In this document: positions 34,837-42,396 of the stretch, one piece after another
Numbering within the stretch: position 1 is the first letter of the stretch
Layout of the letters: each line of letters begins with the position of its first letter
NCBI GenBank assembly: GCA_902776935.1
Contig: CACYRS010000016.1
Location: 1-42,686, forward strand
From: an uncultured Prevotellaceae bacterium
GTDB taxonomy: Bacteria; Bacteroidota; Bacteroidia; Bacteroidales; Bacteroidaceae
Length of the DNA: 42,686 nucleotides
Direction: 5' to 3'
Made by a program: the position numbers and the translations under genes
The notes under the pieces: model-generated
Told to the model about the DNA's origin: nothing
The model's database searches: none
The model's input: the letters and a program-made list of their open reading frames with translations, nothing else

Positions 34837-35394
34837 ATGATTGAACAAGGTTTAGGCACTTTTATTGTAATAGTATTAGTTCTGATAGCGATATTTGTCT
34901 TTTCGTTATTCATTCCATTCTATGGGTTCATGCGTAAGCGTTTTAAGGGACTGCTTCTGGGTTGTTTCCTTCAGCCTCTGATATTCGCAATCATAACTGC
35001 GATTGTCCTTATCAGCACATATTACTATTATGAACACAGTATGATGAAACATTGCGAGAACACAATGGTAGTCCTTAAGCAGAAAGCAGACGACACCCCC
35101 GATGCCAACATCTCCAAATGGTACCTCAAGCCCGACGGTGAGTGTTTCTACGAATTCGGTAAGGAAGATAAAGACAAACCGGGTGTTCTTAGCATCCGTG
35201 ACTACGATGATGTCGCACTTTACGATGTCGTGCCGATGGACTCTTTCAGGGTATGCGTCGATGATGTCATCACCGTAGAGTTCGACATCAAGAACCGTAA
35301 GGTAAAGGCCATGAACTACGACAAGCCGATGGAAGTAGTGAATATCGACTGGGCCAAGGTGGAAGCCTACTTCAACGATAAAGCGACAGAATAA
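34837..35394 (+). CDS. small membrane protein of unknown function
   Basis: I do not recognise a family. The 185 residues begin with two hydrophobic helices (about 7-30, TFIVIVLVLIAIFVFSLFI; about 42-65, LLGCFLQPLIFAIITAIVLIS). A soluble domain of about 120 residues follows, rich in Asp, Lys and Tyr, with predicted beta strands (WYLKPDGECFYEFGKED, VLSIRDYDDVALYDV, VDDVITVEFDIKNRKVKAMN). It starts 21 bases after the sensor phosphatase and ends 5 bases before tex, so it is cotranscribed and could work with the phosphatase. Confidence 0.75.
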   Translation: MIEQGLGTFIVIVLVLIAIFVFSLFIPFYGFMRKRFKGLLLGCFLQPLIFAIITAIVLISTYYYYEHSMMKHCENTMVVLKQKADDTPDANISKWYLKPDGECFYEFGKEDKDKPGVLSIRDYDDVALYDVVPMDSFRVCVDDVITVEFDIKNRKVKAMNYDKPMEVVNIDWAKVEAYFNDKATE

Positions 35395-35399
35395 GCCGT

Positions 35400-37580
35400 A
35401 TGGAAAAGAATATCTTTGCCCGACTCATATCCGGGCAGCTGAATATCAGGGAACAGTCGGTAGCCGGTACCCTCGCACTTCTCGACGAGGGATGCACCAT
35501 CCCCTTCATCTCCCGTTACCGTAAGGAACGTACCGGCGGACTCGACGAGGTACAGATAGCAGCCATCAGCGACAGCTACGAACGTCTGAAGGAGATTCAG
35601 AAACGTAAGGATACCGTCATCAAGACCATCACCGACCTTGAGAAGATGACCCCCGAGCTCTCCAAGCGCATCGACGAATGCTGGGACGCCACCGAACTCG
35701 AGGATATCTATCTGCCCTATAAGCCCAAGCGCAGGACGAGGGCTCAGGTGGCTCGCGAACAAGGTCTTGAGCCCCTTGCAAAGATACTGCTCCTGCAACG
35801 TGAGCGCGACCCAGAGCGGGCTGCCCTCTCTCAGCTCTCTAGTATAAAATCCCAGCTGAGCGTAGACGAAGCCATCAAGGGCGCCCAGGATATCATCGCT
35901 GAGACGGTGAGCGAGGATGAGCGTAGCCGTCAGCAGATACGTGGTGCCTTCCGTCGTCAGGCTGTCATCACCTCGAAGGTTGTGAAGGCAAAGGCCGACA
36001 GCGACGAGGCAGCAAAATACTCAGATTATTTCGACTGGCAGGAGCCTCTGAAACGTTGCTCTTCCCATCGTCTGCTGGCCATGCGACGAGGCGAGAGCGA
36101 GGGGATACTGCGCATAAGCATATCCCCTGATGACGAGGAGTGTATCAGTCGTCTGCAGCACCATTATGTATATGGCAACACCCCTTGTGGCCGACTCGTT
36201 GCTGAGGCCGTAGAGGATAGTTACAAACGTCTGCTCAAACCGTCCATCGAGACAGAGTTTGCCGCTCTGAGCAAGGAGAAGGCCGACGAAGAGGCGATAC
36301 ACGTCTTTGCCGAGAACCTGCGCCAGCTGCTCCTCGGTGCTCCCTTAGGCCAGAAACGGGTGATGGGCATCGACCCCGGATTCCGTACGGGTTGTAAGGT
36401 GGTATGTCTCGACGCCCAGGGCAACCTCCTCTGCCACGAGGCCATCTTCCCCCACCCTCCTGTCAACAAACGCATGGAGTCGGCGATGGCCATCCAGAAG
36501 ATGATCAGGAAATACCAGATAGAGGCCATCTCCATCGGCAACGGCACAGCCTCGCGCGAGACCAACGACTTTATCCGCGATGTCCTCGCCGGCCGCTACG
36601 ATGTCACTCCGTCCAAGCATGAAGGAGCATCGCCTCAGGTCTTTACCGTCAGCGAGGACGGAGCGTCTGTCTACTCCGCCTCAAAGATTGCCCGTGATGA
36701 GTTTCCTGATGAGGATGTCACCGTACGTGGTGCCGTGTCGATAGGCCGTCGACTTATGGACCCTCTTGCCGAACTGGTGAAGATCGACCCCAAGAGCATC
36801 GGTGTAGGCCAGTATCAGCACGATGTAGACCAGACGAAACTCAAACACTCACTTGACCTTACGGTAGAGAGCTGTGTAAACAATGTAGGAGTGAATCTCA
36901 ATACCGCCTCGCAGCATCTGCTGATGTACGTCAGCGGACTCGGACCTGTTCTCGCGAAGAATATCGTCGACTACCGCAAGGACAACGGAGCCTTCACCAG
37001 CAGGGCCCAGCTTAAGAAGGTGCCTCGCCTGGGACCTTCCGCCTTCCAGCAGTGTGCCGGATTCCTGCGCATACCCGGGGCAAAGAATCCCCTCGACAAC
37101 TCTGCCGTTCATCCTGAGAGCTACGCTATCGTAGAACAGATGGCCAAGGACCAGAGCTGTAGCGTCGCCGACCTTATCAGCAACAAGGATAAGCGCGAGG
37201 CTATCGACATAAAGAGATACGTCACCGACGATATCGGCATCCCTACCCTCACGGATATCATCAAGGAACTGGAGAAACCCGGACGCGACCCTCGTGAACA
37301 GATTGAGGAGTTTGAGTTCGACTCACGCGTAAACACCGTCGACGACCTTATCGAGGGAATGGAACTGCCAGGCATCGTTACCAACATCACCAACTTCGGA
37401 GCCTTCGTAGATATCGGTGTCCATCAGGACGGTCTTGTGCATATCTCCCAGATGGCCAACCGTCGCATCGCCCATCCCACCGATGTGGTAAAGCTCCATC
37501 AGCACATCCGCGTAAGGGTGATAGAGGTCGACCGCCGACGCAACCGCATATCGCTTAGCATGAAAGGATTATTTACTTAA
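35400..37580 (+). CDS. tex: Tex-family S1 RNA-binding protein
   Basis: Nucleic-acid-binding transcription accessory protein, 726 residues, close to the usual Tex length. Domain order: helical N-terminus (RLISGQLNIREQSVAGTLALLDEGCTIPFISRYRKERTGGLDE), a central helical core, a YqgF-like RNase H fold (VMGIDPGFRTGCKVVCLDAQG, ISIGNGTASRETNDF), paired helix-hairpin-helix motifs (VGVNLNTASQHLLMYVSGLG, LKKVPRLGPSAFQQCAGFLRI) and a C-terminal S1 domain (GIVTNITNFGAFVDIGVHQD, GLVHISQM). All parts are present. It lies 5 bases after the small membrane gene. Confidence 0.96.
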   Translation: MEKNIFARLISGQLNIREQSVAGTLALLDEGCTIPFISRYRKERTGGLDEVQIAAISDSYERLKEIQKRKDTVIKTITDLEKMTPELSKRIDECWDATELEDIYLPYKPKRRTRAQVAREQGLEPLAKILLLQRERDPERAALSQLSSIKSQLSVDEAIKGAQDIIAETVSEDERSRQQIRGAFRRQAVITSKVVKAKADSDEAAKYSDYFDWQEPLKRCSSHRLLAMRRGESEGILRISISPDDEECISRLQHHYVYGNTPCGRLVAEAVEDSYKRLLKPSIETEFAALSKEKADEEAIHVFAENLRQLLLGAPLGQKRVMGIDPGFRTGCKVVCLDAQGNLLCHEAIFPHPPVNKRMESAMAIQKMIRKYQIEAISIGNGTASRETNDFIRDVLAGRYDVTPSKHEGASPQVFTVSEDGASVYSASKIARDEFPDEDVTVRGAVSIGRRLMDPLAELVKIDPKSIGVGQYQHDVDQTKLKHSLDLTVESCVNNVGVNLNTASQHLLMYVSGLGPVLAKNIVDYRKDNGAFTSRAQLKKVPRLGPSAFQQCAGFLRIPGAKNPLDNSAVHPESYAIVEQMAKDQSCSVADLISNKDKREAIDIKRYVTDDIGIPTLTDIIKELEKPGRDPREQIEEFEFDSRVNTVDDLIEGMELPGIVTNITNFGAFVDIGVHQDGLVHISQMANRRIAHPTDVVKLHQHIRVRVIEVDRRRNRISLSMKGLFT

Positions 37581-37601
37581 CTTTAACTTATAAAAACAAC
37601 A

Positions 37602-39818
37602 ATGAGAAAATCAACTATTCTGATCATGTTTGTGGTTATGGCTGTTATGAAAGCCGTAGCCCAGAATCCCGTAGTACAGACCTGGTATACATCCGACCCT
37701 GCACCGATGGTTTTCGGTGACAGGATATATATGTATACCGGCCACGATGAAGACAAAGCCGACTTCTTCTGGATGAACGAGTGGCGCATCTATTCCAGCA
37801 GCGATATGGTAAACTGGACCGACCACGGGTCACCGCTTAACCTTGAGAGTTTCTCCTGGGCCGACGACCGTGCCTGGGCAGCACAGACCATCGAGCGTAA
37901 CGGCAAATTCTATTGGTACATCTGTGCCCACTCTAAGATCTCAGGAGGTATGGCAATAGGAGTGGCTGTTGGCGACTCTCCTACCGGACCGTTCCGCGAT
38001 GCCATCGGCAAGCCTCTCTATGAGGACGGCAAGTGGGACCATATCGACCCCACGGTGTTTATCGACGACGATGATCAGGCGTGGCTCTTCTGGGGCAACC
38101 CCGTTGTCTATTATGCCAAGCTGAACCCCGACATGATATCCTTCGCCAGCGAGGTTAAGACAGTAAAACAGACCATCGAAGGCTTCGGCTCTCCTGACAT
38201 GAAGGAACGCCAGAAGGGTGTGAAATACAAGGACTGCTACACCGAAGGTCCTTGGATCATGAAGGCACCCAAGCCCGCCAAGGGTTACTATCTGCTCTAT
38301 GCCGCCGGAGGTGTACCCGAACATATCGCCTACTCCTCAGCCCCCTCACCTGAAGGCCCCTGGACCTATCGCGGTGAGATTATGCCTCTGGAGGATACCC
38401 AGTCGTTTACCAACCACTGTGGTGTAGCCGACTTCAAGGGTCACTCCTACTTCTTCTATCACACAGGCAAGCTGCCTGGCGGTGGCGGTTTCGGCCGAAG
38501 TGCCGCCATCGAGGAGTTCAAGTATAATGCCGACGGCTCCTTCCCCATCATCCATCACACCGACGCCGGTGTGGCTCCCGTCGGAACACTCAATCCCTAT
38601 ATGCGTACCGAGGCCGAGACGATGGCCTGGTCGTCTGGTTTGAAGTCGGAGCAGAACGATGAGACAGGAGTGTATATCAGCGATATCAACAACGGTGACT
38701 ACATCAAGGTACGTGAGGCCGACTTCGGCAACATATCGCCAAAGAAGTTCACCGCCTCTGTTGCCTCGGCTCTTCTTGGAGGCTCCATCGAGGTACGTGT
38801 CGACAGTCTCGGGGGCAAAGTCATTGCCTGTCTGAAGGTCAGCCGCACCGGCGGATGGGAGAAATGGCAGACTGTCACCGTTCCCGTCACAGAGACCATC
38901 ACAGGATGCCACGACATATACTTCGTATTCAAAGGCATGAAGGGCGGCAAGCTCTTCACCTTCGACTGGTGGCGTTTCGACATGCTCGATGCTCCGTTCA
39001 TCCAGACACGTATCGTGGAGGACGGTGGCACTGGTCCTTACAAGGCCATCATGACAGAGACAGAAGGACTGGGCGAGCACACCCTGCTCTTCCCACAGGA
39101 CCTCTCGGCCTTCGGTGCCGACCGTCAGTTGCCCGTACTCGTATGGGGCAACGGTGCCTGCAACAACTCTCCCTTCGAGCATATCAAGTTCCTCAGCGAG
39201 ATTGCCTCCTATGGATACCTGGTGGTAGCAACAGGCTATATCCCCATGACCGACGAGTGGTATCGCGGCCCGATGTCGAAGTCATCCCAGCAGATAGAGA
39301 GCATCGACTGGGTATATGCCCAGAATGCCGACCCGAAGTCACCTTTCTATCAGAAGATAGATGTAAAGAATCTCTGTGTTGCCGGTATGTCGTGCGGAGG
39401 ATTGCAGACACTCTTCAACTGTGCCGACCCAAGAATCTCCACACTGATGATCTGCAACAGCGGACTGTTTAATCAGCAGAACGCAGGCAGTGCCGTGCCC
39501 AACATGCCGATGCCACCAAAGGATAAGCTCAGCGAGATCCATACACCTATCATATATATCCTTGGCGGCAAGCCTGACATCGCCTACGAAAACGGTATGG
39601 ACGATTTCCGCCGCATCACCCATGTGCCTGCCTACGCAGCCAATCTGCCTGTAGGTCATGGCGGCACCTATGCCCAGCCTCATGGCGGTGAGTTTGCAGT
39701 AGTGGCCCGTGCCTGGCTCGACTGGCAACTGAAGGGCGATGCAAAGGCCGCAAAGATGTTTGAGGGCAAGCGTCCCGCACTGGCCAAGCGCAAAGGCTGG
39801 ACCCTGGAGAAACATTAA
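37602..39818 (+). CDS. GH43 glycosidase - CBM6 - esterase fusion
   Basis: A secreted 738-residue enzyme (signal peptide MRKSTILIMFVVMAVMKAVAQ). Residues about 25-330 are a GH43 five-bladed propeller: base Asp in YTSDPAPMV, DPTVFIDDDDQAWLFWG, and acid Glu in CYTEGPWIM, as in beta-xylosidases and arabinofuranosidases. Residues about 333-465 resemble a CBM6 (TEAETMAWSSGLK, NNGDYIKVREADFG, FDWWRFD). From about 470 a second enzyme of alpha/beta-hydrolase type follows, with nucleophile GMSCGG (Ser near 595) and His in GHGGTY near 684, probably an acyl esterase. The three parts suggest debranching and deacylation of arabinoxylan. No SusC/D pair lies nearby. It is 21 bases after tex. Confidence 0.88.
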   Translation: MRKSTILIMFVVMAVMKAVAQNPVVQTWYTSDPAPMVFGDRIYMYTGHDEDKADFFWMNEWRIYSSSDMVNWTDHGSPLNLESFSWADDRAWAAQTIERNGKFYWYICAHSKISGGMAIGVAVGDSPTGPFRDAIGKPLYEDGKWDHIDPTVFIDDDDQAWLFWGNPVVYYAKLNPDMISFASEVKTVKQTIEGFGSPDMKERQKGVKYKDCYTEGPWIMKAPKPAKGYYLLYAAGGVPEHIAYSSAPSPEGPWTYRGEIMPLEDTQSFTNHCGVADFKGHSYFFYHTGKLPGGGGFGRSAAIEEFKYNADGSFPIIHHTDAGVAPVGTLNPYMRTEAETMAWSSGLKSEQNDETGVYISDINNGDYIKVREADFGNISPKKFTASVASALLGGSIEVRVDSLGGKVIACLKVSRTGGWEKWQTVTVPVTETITGCHDIYFVFKGMKGGKLFTFDWWRFDMLDAPFIQTRIVEDGGTGPYKAIMTETEGLGEHTLLFPQDLSAFGADRQLPVLVWGNGACNNSPFEHIKFLSEIASYGYLVVATGYIPMTDEWYRGPMSKSSQQIESIDWVYAQNADPKSPFYQKIDVKNLCVAGMSCGGLQTLFNCADPRISTLMICNSGLFNQQNAGSAVPNMPMPPKDKLSEIHTPIIYILGGKPDIAYENGMDDFRRITHVPAYAANLPVGHGGTYAQPHGGEFAVVARAWLDWQLKGDAKAAKMFEGKRPALAKRKGWTLEKH

Positions 39819-39828
39819 TACATTACAC

Positions 39829-39867
39829 AAAGCCACCGATATCAACAAATGACATCGGTGGCTTTTT
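39829..39867. terminator. bidirectional terminator after GH43 gene
   Basis: AAGCCACCGAT (39830-39840) pairs with ATCGGTGGCTT (39854-39864) over a 13-base loop and is followed by a T-run. It ends the plus-strand operon and can also stop the minus-strand M15 peptidase transcript, whose stop codon is at 39868. Confidence 0.92.
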
Positions 39868-40347
39868 CTATGCCCGCAAAAATGCAACCTTACGACGGTT
39901 CATCTGCGAGGGCGGACGGACTGCGAAGTGAATCCAGTAGCTGCCGCGAGACGATTGCTCGATAAGGAGCTCATCGAAATCCTCTTTCGACTCATCCGCG
40001 ATATCCAGCAGGATAACAGCATACCTTAGAGCTTGCTCAACACCCAGGCACTTGATATCCGCAGCACAGCCCACAAGATGATTACTCGTTGAAGAGCCTC
40101 CCGCCTTCTTATTCACCTCCCAGGAGCGATAGCCGGAGTTGATGATTATCGGGTCATCGCCATCACCATACCTCTCGTTCCACACTTCGCGTAGCATCTC
40201 CAGCCACCCACAGAGGCGCTTCAGGTTCTCTATCGCCACATGACTCGGAATATTCCCATCCTTAGTCTTATAACTCGTCTTCGTCATCTCACCGAGCGTA
40301 AAATGCTCGGTGAGTTTCTCCTTCTTATTAATACTAACTGCGCTCAT
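39868..40347 (-). CDS. M15-family peptidase (D-Ala-D-Ala carboxypeptidase-like)
   Basis: A 159-residue zinc peptidase of the phage-endolysin/VanX-like M15 group, acting on peptidoglycan cross-bridges. Motifs are HFTLGEMTKTS at the start, NSGYRSWEVNKKAGG, the zinc site SNHLVGCAADIKC (SxHxxGxAxD) and the final ligand in YWIHFAVRP. No signal peptide is visible, so it would need lysis or another route out, as endolysins do. It lies 3' of the DUF3987 gene on the same strand. Peptidoglycan hydrolases of amidase or M15 type recur beside HU-like and DUF3987/VirE genes in Bacteroidales, so I place it in the same accessory cassette. Confidence 0.88.
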   Translation of the reverse strand: MSAVSINKKEKLTEHFTLGEMTKTSYKTKDGNIPSHVAIENLKRLCGWLEMLREVWNERYGDGDDPIIINSGYRSWEVNKKAGGSSTSNHLVGCAADIKCLGVEQALRYAVILLDIADESKEDFDELLIEQSSRGSYWIHFAVRPPSQMNRRKVAFLRA

Positions 40348-40395
40348 CTATTTTTTATTTTTTATTTTATATTTTTTATTTATAAGTAAACGTAC
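40348..40395. other. AT-rich spacer upstream of M15 gene
   Basis: Forty-eight bases of almost pure A/T with repeated ATTTTTT runs lie between the M15 start and the octamer array. No TAnnTTTG promoter is apparent on the minus strand. Confidence 0.4.
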
Positions 40396-40427
40396 CTTGT
40401 AAGAATGTAAGGTTGTAAGAATGTAAG
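40396..40427 (+). repeat. octamer array downstream of DUF3987 gene
   Basis: Four head-to-tail 8-bp units: CTTGTAAG, AATGTAAG, GTTGTAAG, AATGTAAG. The array starts inside a 19-nt sequence (TACCTTGTAAGAATGTAAG, 40393-40411) repeated exactly at 42280-42298. It lies 4 bases past the DUF3987 stop codon and has the same orientation as the array at 42283-42314, so the two are direct repeats bracketing the DUF3987 gene. Confidence 0.88.
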
Positions 40428-40430
40428 GTT

Positions 40431-41978
40431 TTACTTTTTCTTAACCCACGTCTTACCAGTCTTCTCAACAAGGCCATCACTCTTCCATCTACTGATGATA
40501 GTGTAGAGAGCACCGTCGCTAAATTCGTTGCCTTTAAGATGACGAAGATCTTGTAAGCAAAATGACGATGGTAGCTGAGCAAAGATATTCGTATTGACAG
40601 ACAGACCAGAGTCGGCATTATTGTCTTCGGCATAGTGTTTAGCCAAAATCGGTCTGAACACCTTAAGCTGCATCTGGAGCGTATATTCAGCCATCTTAAC
40701 AGCGAAATCTACACATGCATTAGTCTCCTTGCCTGCCAATAGCATAAACACCAACCCACATCTGAACCCTATCACACCAGCACGCTTTCGGAAGCAGTCC
40801 TGAATGACATCGATGTTGAGCAAAGACTCTACTCGTCTCTCTTCAAGCCATTTGTCAATAGCCTTACGGATTCTGGGAGTGTCATAGAAACCTGTTGCCG
40901 AGCGAAGTATGTCAGTAGCCTGACTGATACGTTGCATATCAGATTCTGACAGCTCCTTAAACACCGTGATTTTGGCAAACATAGAGTTAGGCATCTCCGA
41001 GAGCATCATACGGCTCGACAAACCATTTTCGGCATTGGATTCATTTTTGCCCTTAAACATCTTCATTACAGTCCTTGGTGTCCCAAGGATTGTCCATGAG
41101 TAAGCAACTTTTATTTCCCCCGACTCTGATTGGTCAGAGTTAAAATCCACACCCCACCGCTCTCTTCCAAAGGCATTACGGTAAATGTCCCACTTATGCG
41201 ACCATGTACCGCTACTATTGGATTTGAGCAGCGTCTCAGCTTCGGTACAGATGGAGTACAGGCTGTGTCCTTGCGACTGCTTCAGACGCTTCAGGAGCTT
41301 CGAACAGGATATCGTGATAGGCACTACCCTAACCACACCAGCAGGTGCTTCCTGGGCTCGCTCATTAGCCTTACGACGCTTATTAGCCTCGCGCACCTTA
41401 TCCTCTCTGTCCCTCACGGCTTGGTCCTCTCTTCTTAGGTCTACTATCCAACGCTCTACAGCCTCTTCAATGGCAGACTTATTCGAAGCCTGTTCACCCA
41501 TAATGATAGCCATGCCCCCAAGATAACCAATCTTACCATCGCAGTAACGATAGCTCACACCATCGGCCAACGACATCAAAGCAGGCATCTGACCCACAAT
41601 AAGCGGAAGCCACATATTTTGAGGATAAGGTTTCAGACTCTCCTTCAGACCGATGGGCAACTGGTTTAAATTGATAGCAAAGTGTGGACTGTTGTTCTTA
41701 GGCTCACCATCAACAACCACGTTCTCCGAAGCCTTCAGCGACCTTAAGAACACCTCTTTCTGCTTAAGGTTCATCGGTCGATTTTGGTCTACATACTTAT
41801 CATAGAAGTTGCTCACAAGAGTCAGGCAATCCTTCTCTTTCGAGTACTCAGGCATCTTGATGTTGAGCACCCCTAGAAGCTCTTCCTGAGGCATCATCTG
41901 GCACAGAGTTGGCAGAAGCAGCTTTAGGGTGTTATGGCGAACTCCGTCACGATTAAGCAAAAGGCCAAATGATCTCAT
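40431..41978 (-). CDS. DUF3987 protein (primase/helicase-like)
   Basis: A 515-residue member of the DUF3987 group, found beside HU-like genes in Bacteroidales accessory cassettes and thought to be related to the helicase part of VirE/primase-type replication proteins. Visible features are WLPLIVGQMPAL, a P-loop-like GEQASNKS at 161-168 (Asn where Walker A has Gly), a basic coiled stretch at 175-215, ISCSKLLKRLKQ, EAETLLKSN, WTILGTPRTVMKMF, GLSSRMML, and a winged-helix-like C-terminus (LKGNEFSDGALYTIISRWKSDGLVEK). An in-frame TGA precedes the ATG by 18 bases, so it does not extend upstream. No consensus minus-strand promoter was found. It is bracketed by octamer arrays. Confidence 0.8.
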   Translation of the reverse strand: MRSFGLLLNRDGVRHNTLKLLLPTLCQMMPQEELLGVLNIKMPEYSKEKDCLTLVSNFYDKYVDQNRPMNLKQKEVFLRSLKASENVVVDGEPKNNSPHFAINLNQLPIGLKESLKPYPQNMWLPLIVGQMPALMSLADGVSYRYCDGKIGYLGGMAIIMGEQASNKSAIEEAVERWIVDLRREDQAVRDREDKVREANKRRKANERAQEAPAGVVRVVPITISCSKLLKRLKQSQGHSLYSICTEAETLLKSNSSGTWSHKWDIYRNAFGRERWGVDFNSDQSESGEIKVAYSWTILGTPRTVMKMFKGKNESNAENGLSSRMMLSEMPNSMFAKITVFKELSESDMQRISQATDILRSATGFYDTPRIRKAIDKWLEERRVESLLNIDVIQDCFRKRAGVIGFRCGLVFMLLAGKETNACVDFAVKMAEYTLQMQLKVFRPILAKHYAEDNNADSGLSVNTNIFAQLPSSFCLQDLRHLKGNEFSDGALYTIISRWKSDGLVEKTGKTWVKKK

Positions 41979-41983
41979 TAAAA

Positions 41984-42015
41984 TTTGGAGGTATCAGAAA
42001 AAGTTTGTAACTTTG
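41984..42015 (+). promoter_or_regulatory. consensus promoter divergent from DUF3987
   Basis: TTTG at 41984-41987, 20 nt, TAACTTTG at 42008-42015: a perfect fit to the Bacteroidetes consensus, pointing away from the DUF3987 gene and starting only 6 bases from its ATG. Transcription should begin near 42021. Confidence 0.85.
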
Positions 42016-42020
42016 CAGCG

Positions 42021-42148
42021 TCAATACATGCGATTGACTATCCGGGCAGAATCCCGCGGGGAGCAAGACTTAAATGACACTACTCCGGAGTAAGACATCA
42101 CCGCCCCTGCTCCATTTTAAAGTCACCTTCGGGTGGCTTTAATTTTTC
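42021..42148 (+). ncRNA. putative short RNA antisense to DUF3987 leader
   Basis: A strong promoter (41984-42015) and an intrinsic terminator (42119-42146) define a transcript of about 125 nt with no recognisable protein. Predicted local structures are CGGG/CCCG near 42043-42057, the 12-nt palindrome TACTCCGGAGTA at 42081-42092, and GGAGCA (42060-42065) with TGCTCC (42108-42113). Any mRNA for DUF3987 starting to the right would carry the complementary sequence in its 5' leader. A 21-codon frame (42028-42093) exists but looks fortuitous. The RNA is inferred only from its promoter and terminator. Confidence 0.5.
42119..42146 (+). terminator. UUCG-loop terminator of the short RNA
   Basis: AAAGTCACC (42119-42127) pairs with GGTGGCTTT (42132-42140) across a stable TTCG loop, with one G-T pair, and is followed by AATTTTT. 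A textbook intrinsic terminator on the plus strand. Confidence 0.9.
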
Positions 42149-42164
42149 AAAAAAAAACGATTTT

Positions 42165-42188
42165 CTTACAACCTTACAACCTTACAAG
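42165..42188 (-). repeat. inverted octamer array, left arm
   Basis: Three 8-bp units CTTACAAC, CTTACAAC, CTTACAAG, i.e. the reverse complement of the NNTGTAAG unit. The last unit (42181-42188) and the first unit of the right arm (42283-42290) are equidistant from the centre of the palindrome between them (42235.5). The match continues inward as CAAGGT..GC..TTCC on both arms. Confidence 0.88.
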
Positions 42189-42216
42189 GTGCGTTTCCAT
42201 ATTTGGCAAAGAAATA

Positions 42217-42254
42217 TTAATTAATATATAATATATATATTATATATTAATTAA
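42217..42254. repeat. perfect 38-bp A/T palindrome
   Basis: All 19 base pairs from 42217/42254 to 42235/42236 match, and every base is A or T. The centre at 42235.5 coincides exactly with the symmetry centre of the flanking octamer arrays. It could extrude as a cruciform or melt as an origin-type unwinding element. Confidence 0.95.
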
Positions 42255-42282
42255 AAATTTAGTAGTACCTACGGAAGCATAC

Positions 42283-42314
42283 CTTGTAAGAATGTAAGAT
42301 TGTAAGATTGTAAG
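42283..42314 (+). repeat. inverted octamer array, right arm
   Basis: Four 8-bp units CTTGTAAG, AATGTAAG, ATTGTAAG, ATTGTAAG. It is inverted relative to 42165-42188 and direct relative to 40396-40427. Confidence 0.88.
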
Positions 42315-42358
42315 GTTTTGATCGTTTTAAAGTTTTTCTGATTTTTTCACAAGAAATA

Positions 42359-42390
42359 TTTGTTTTGCATCTGAAATTTTTGTACCTTTG
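42359..42390 (+). promoter_or_regulatory. promoter of HU-like gene
   Basis: TTTG at 42359-42362, 20 nt, TACCTTTG at 42383-42390. The predicted start near 42397 is more than 220 bases before the HU-like ATG at 42621. Confidence 0.82.
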
Positions 42391-42396
42391 CATTGT

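Noticed and set aside
42028-42093. A 21-codon frame in the short RNA as a real peptide gene.
   Set aside because: No family resemblance, within a likely structured RNA, and a chance frame of this length is expected; kept only as a note under the RNA.
42036-42113. A tRNA-like fold in the short RNA region.
   Set aside because: No cloverleaf with a TTC-type T-arm or acceptor stem can be drawn, and the region ends in an intrinsic terminator.
42165-42314. The octamer arrays as a CRISPR array.
   Set aside because: Units are 8 bp and contiguous with no spacers, there are no cas genes, and the arms are inverted around a palindrome.
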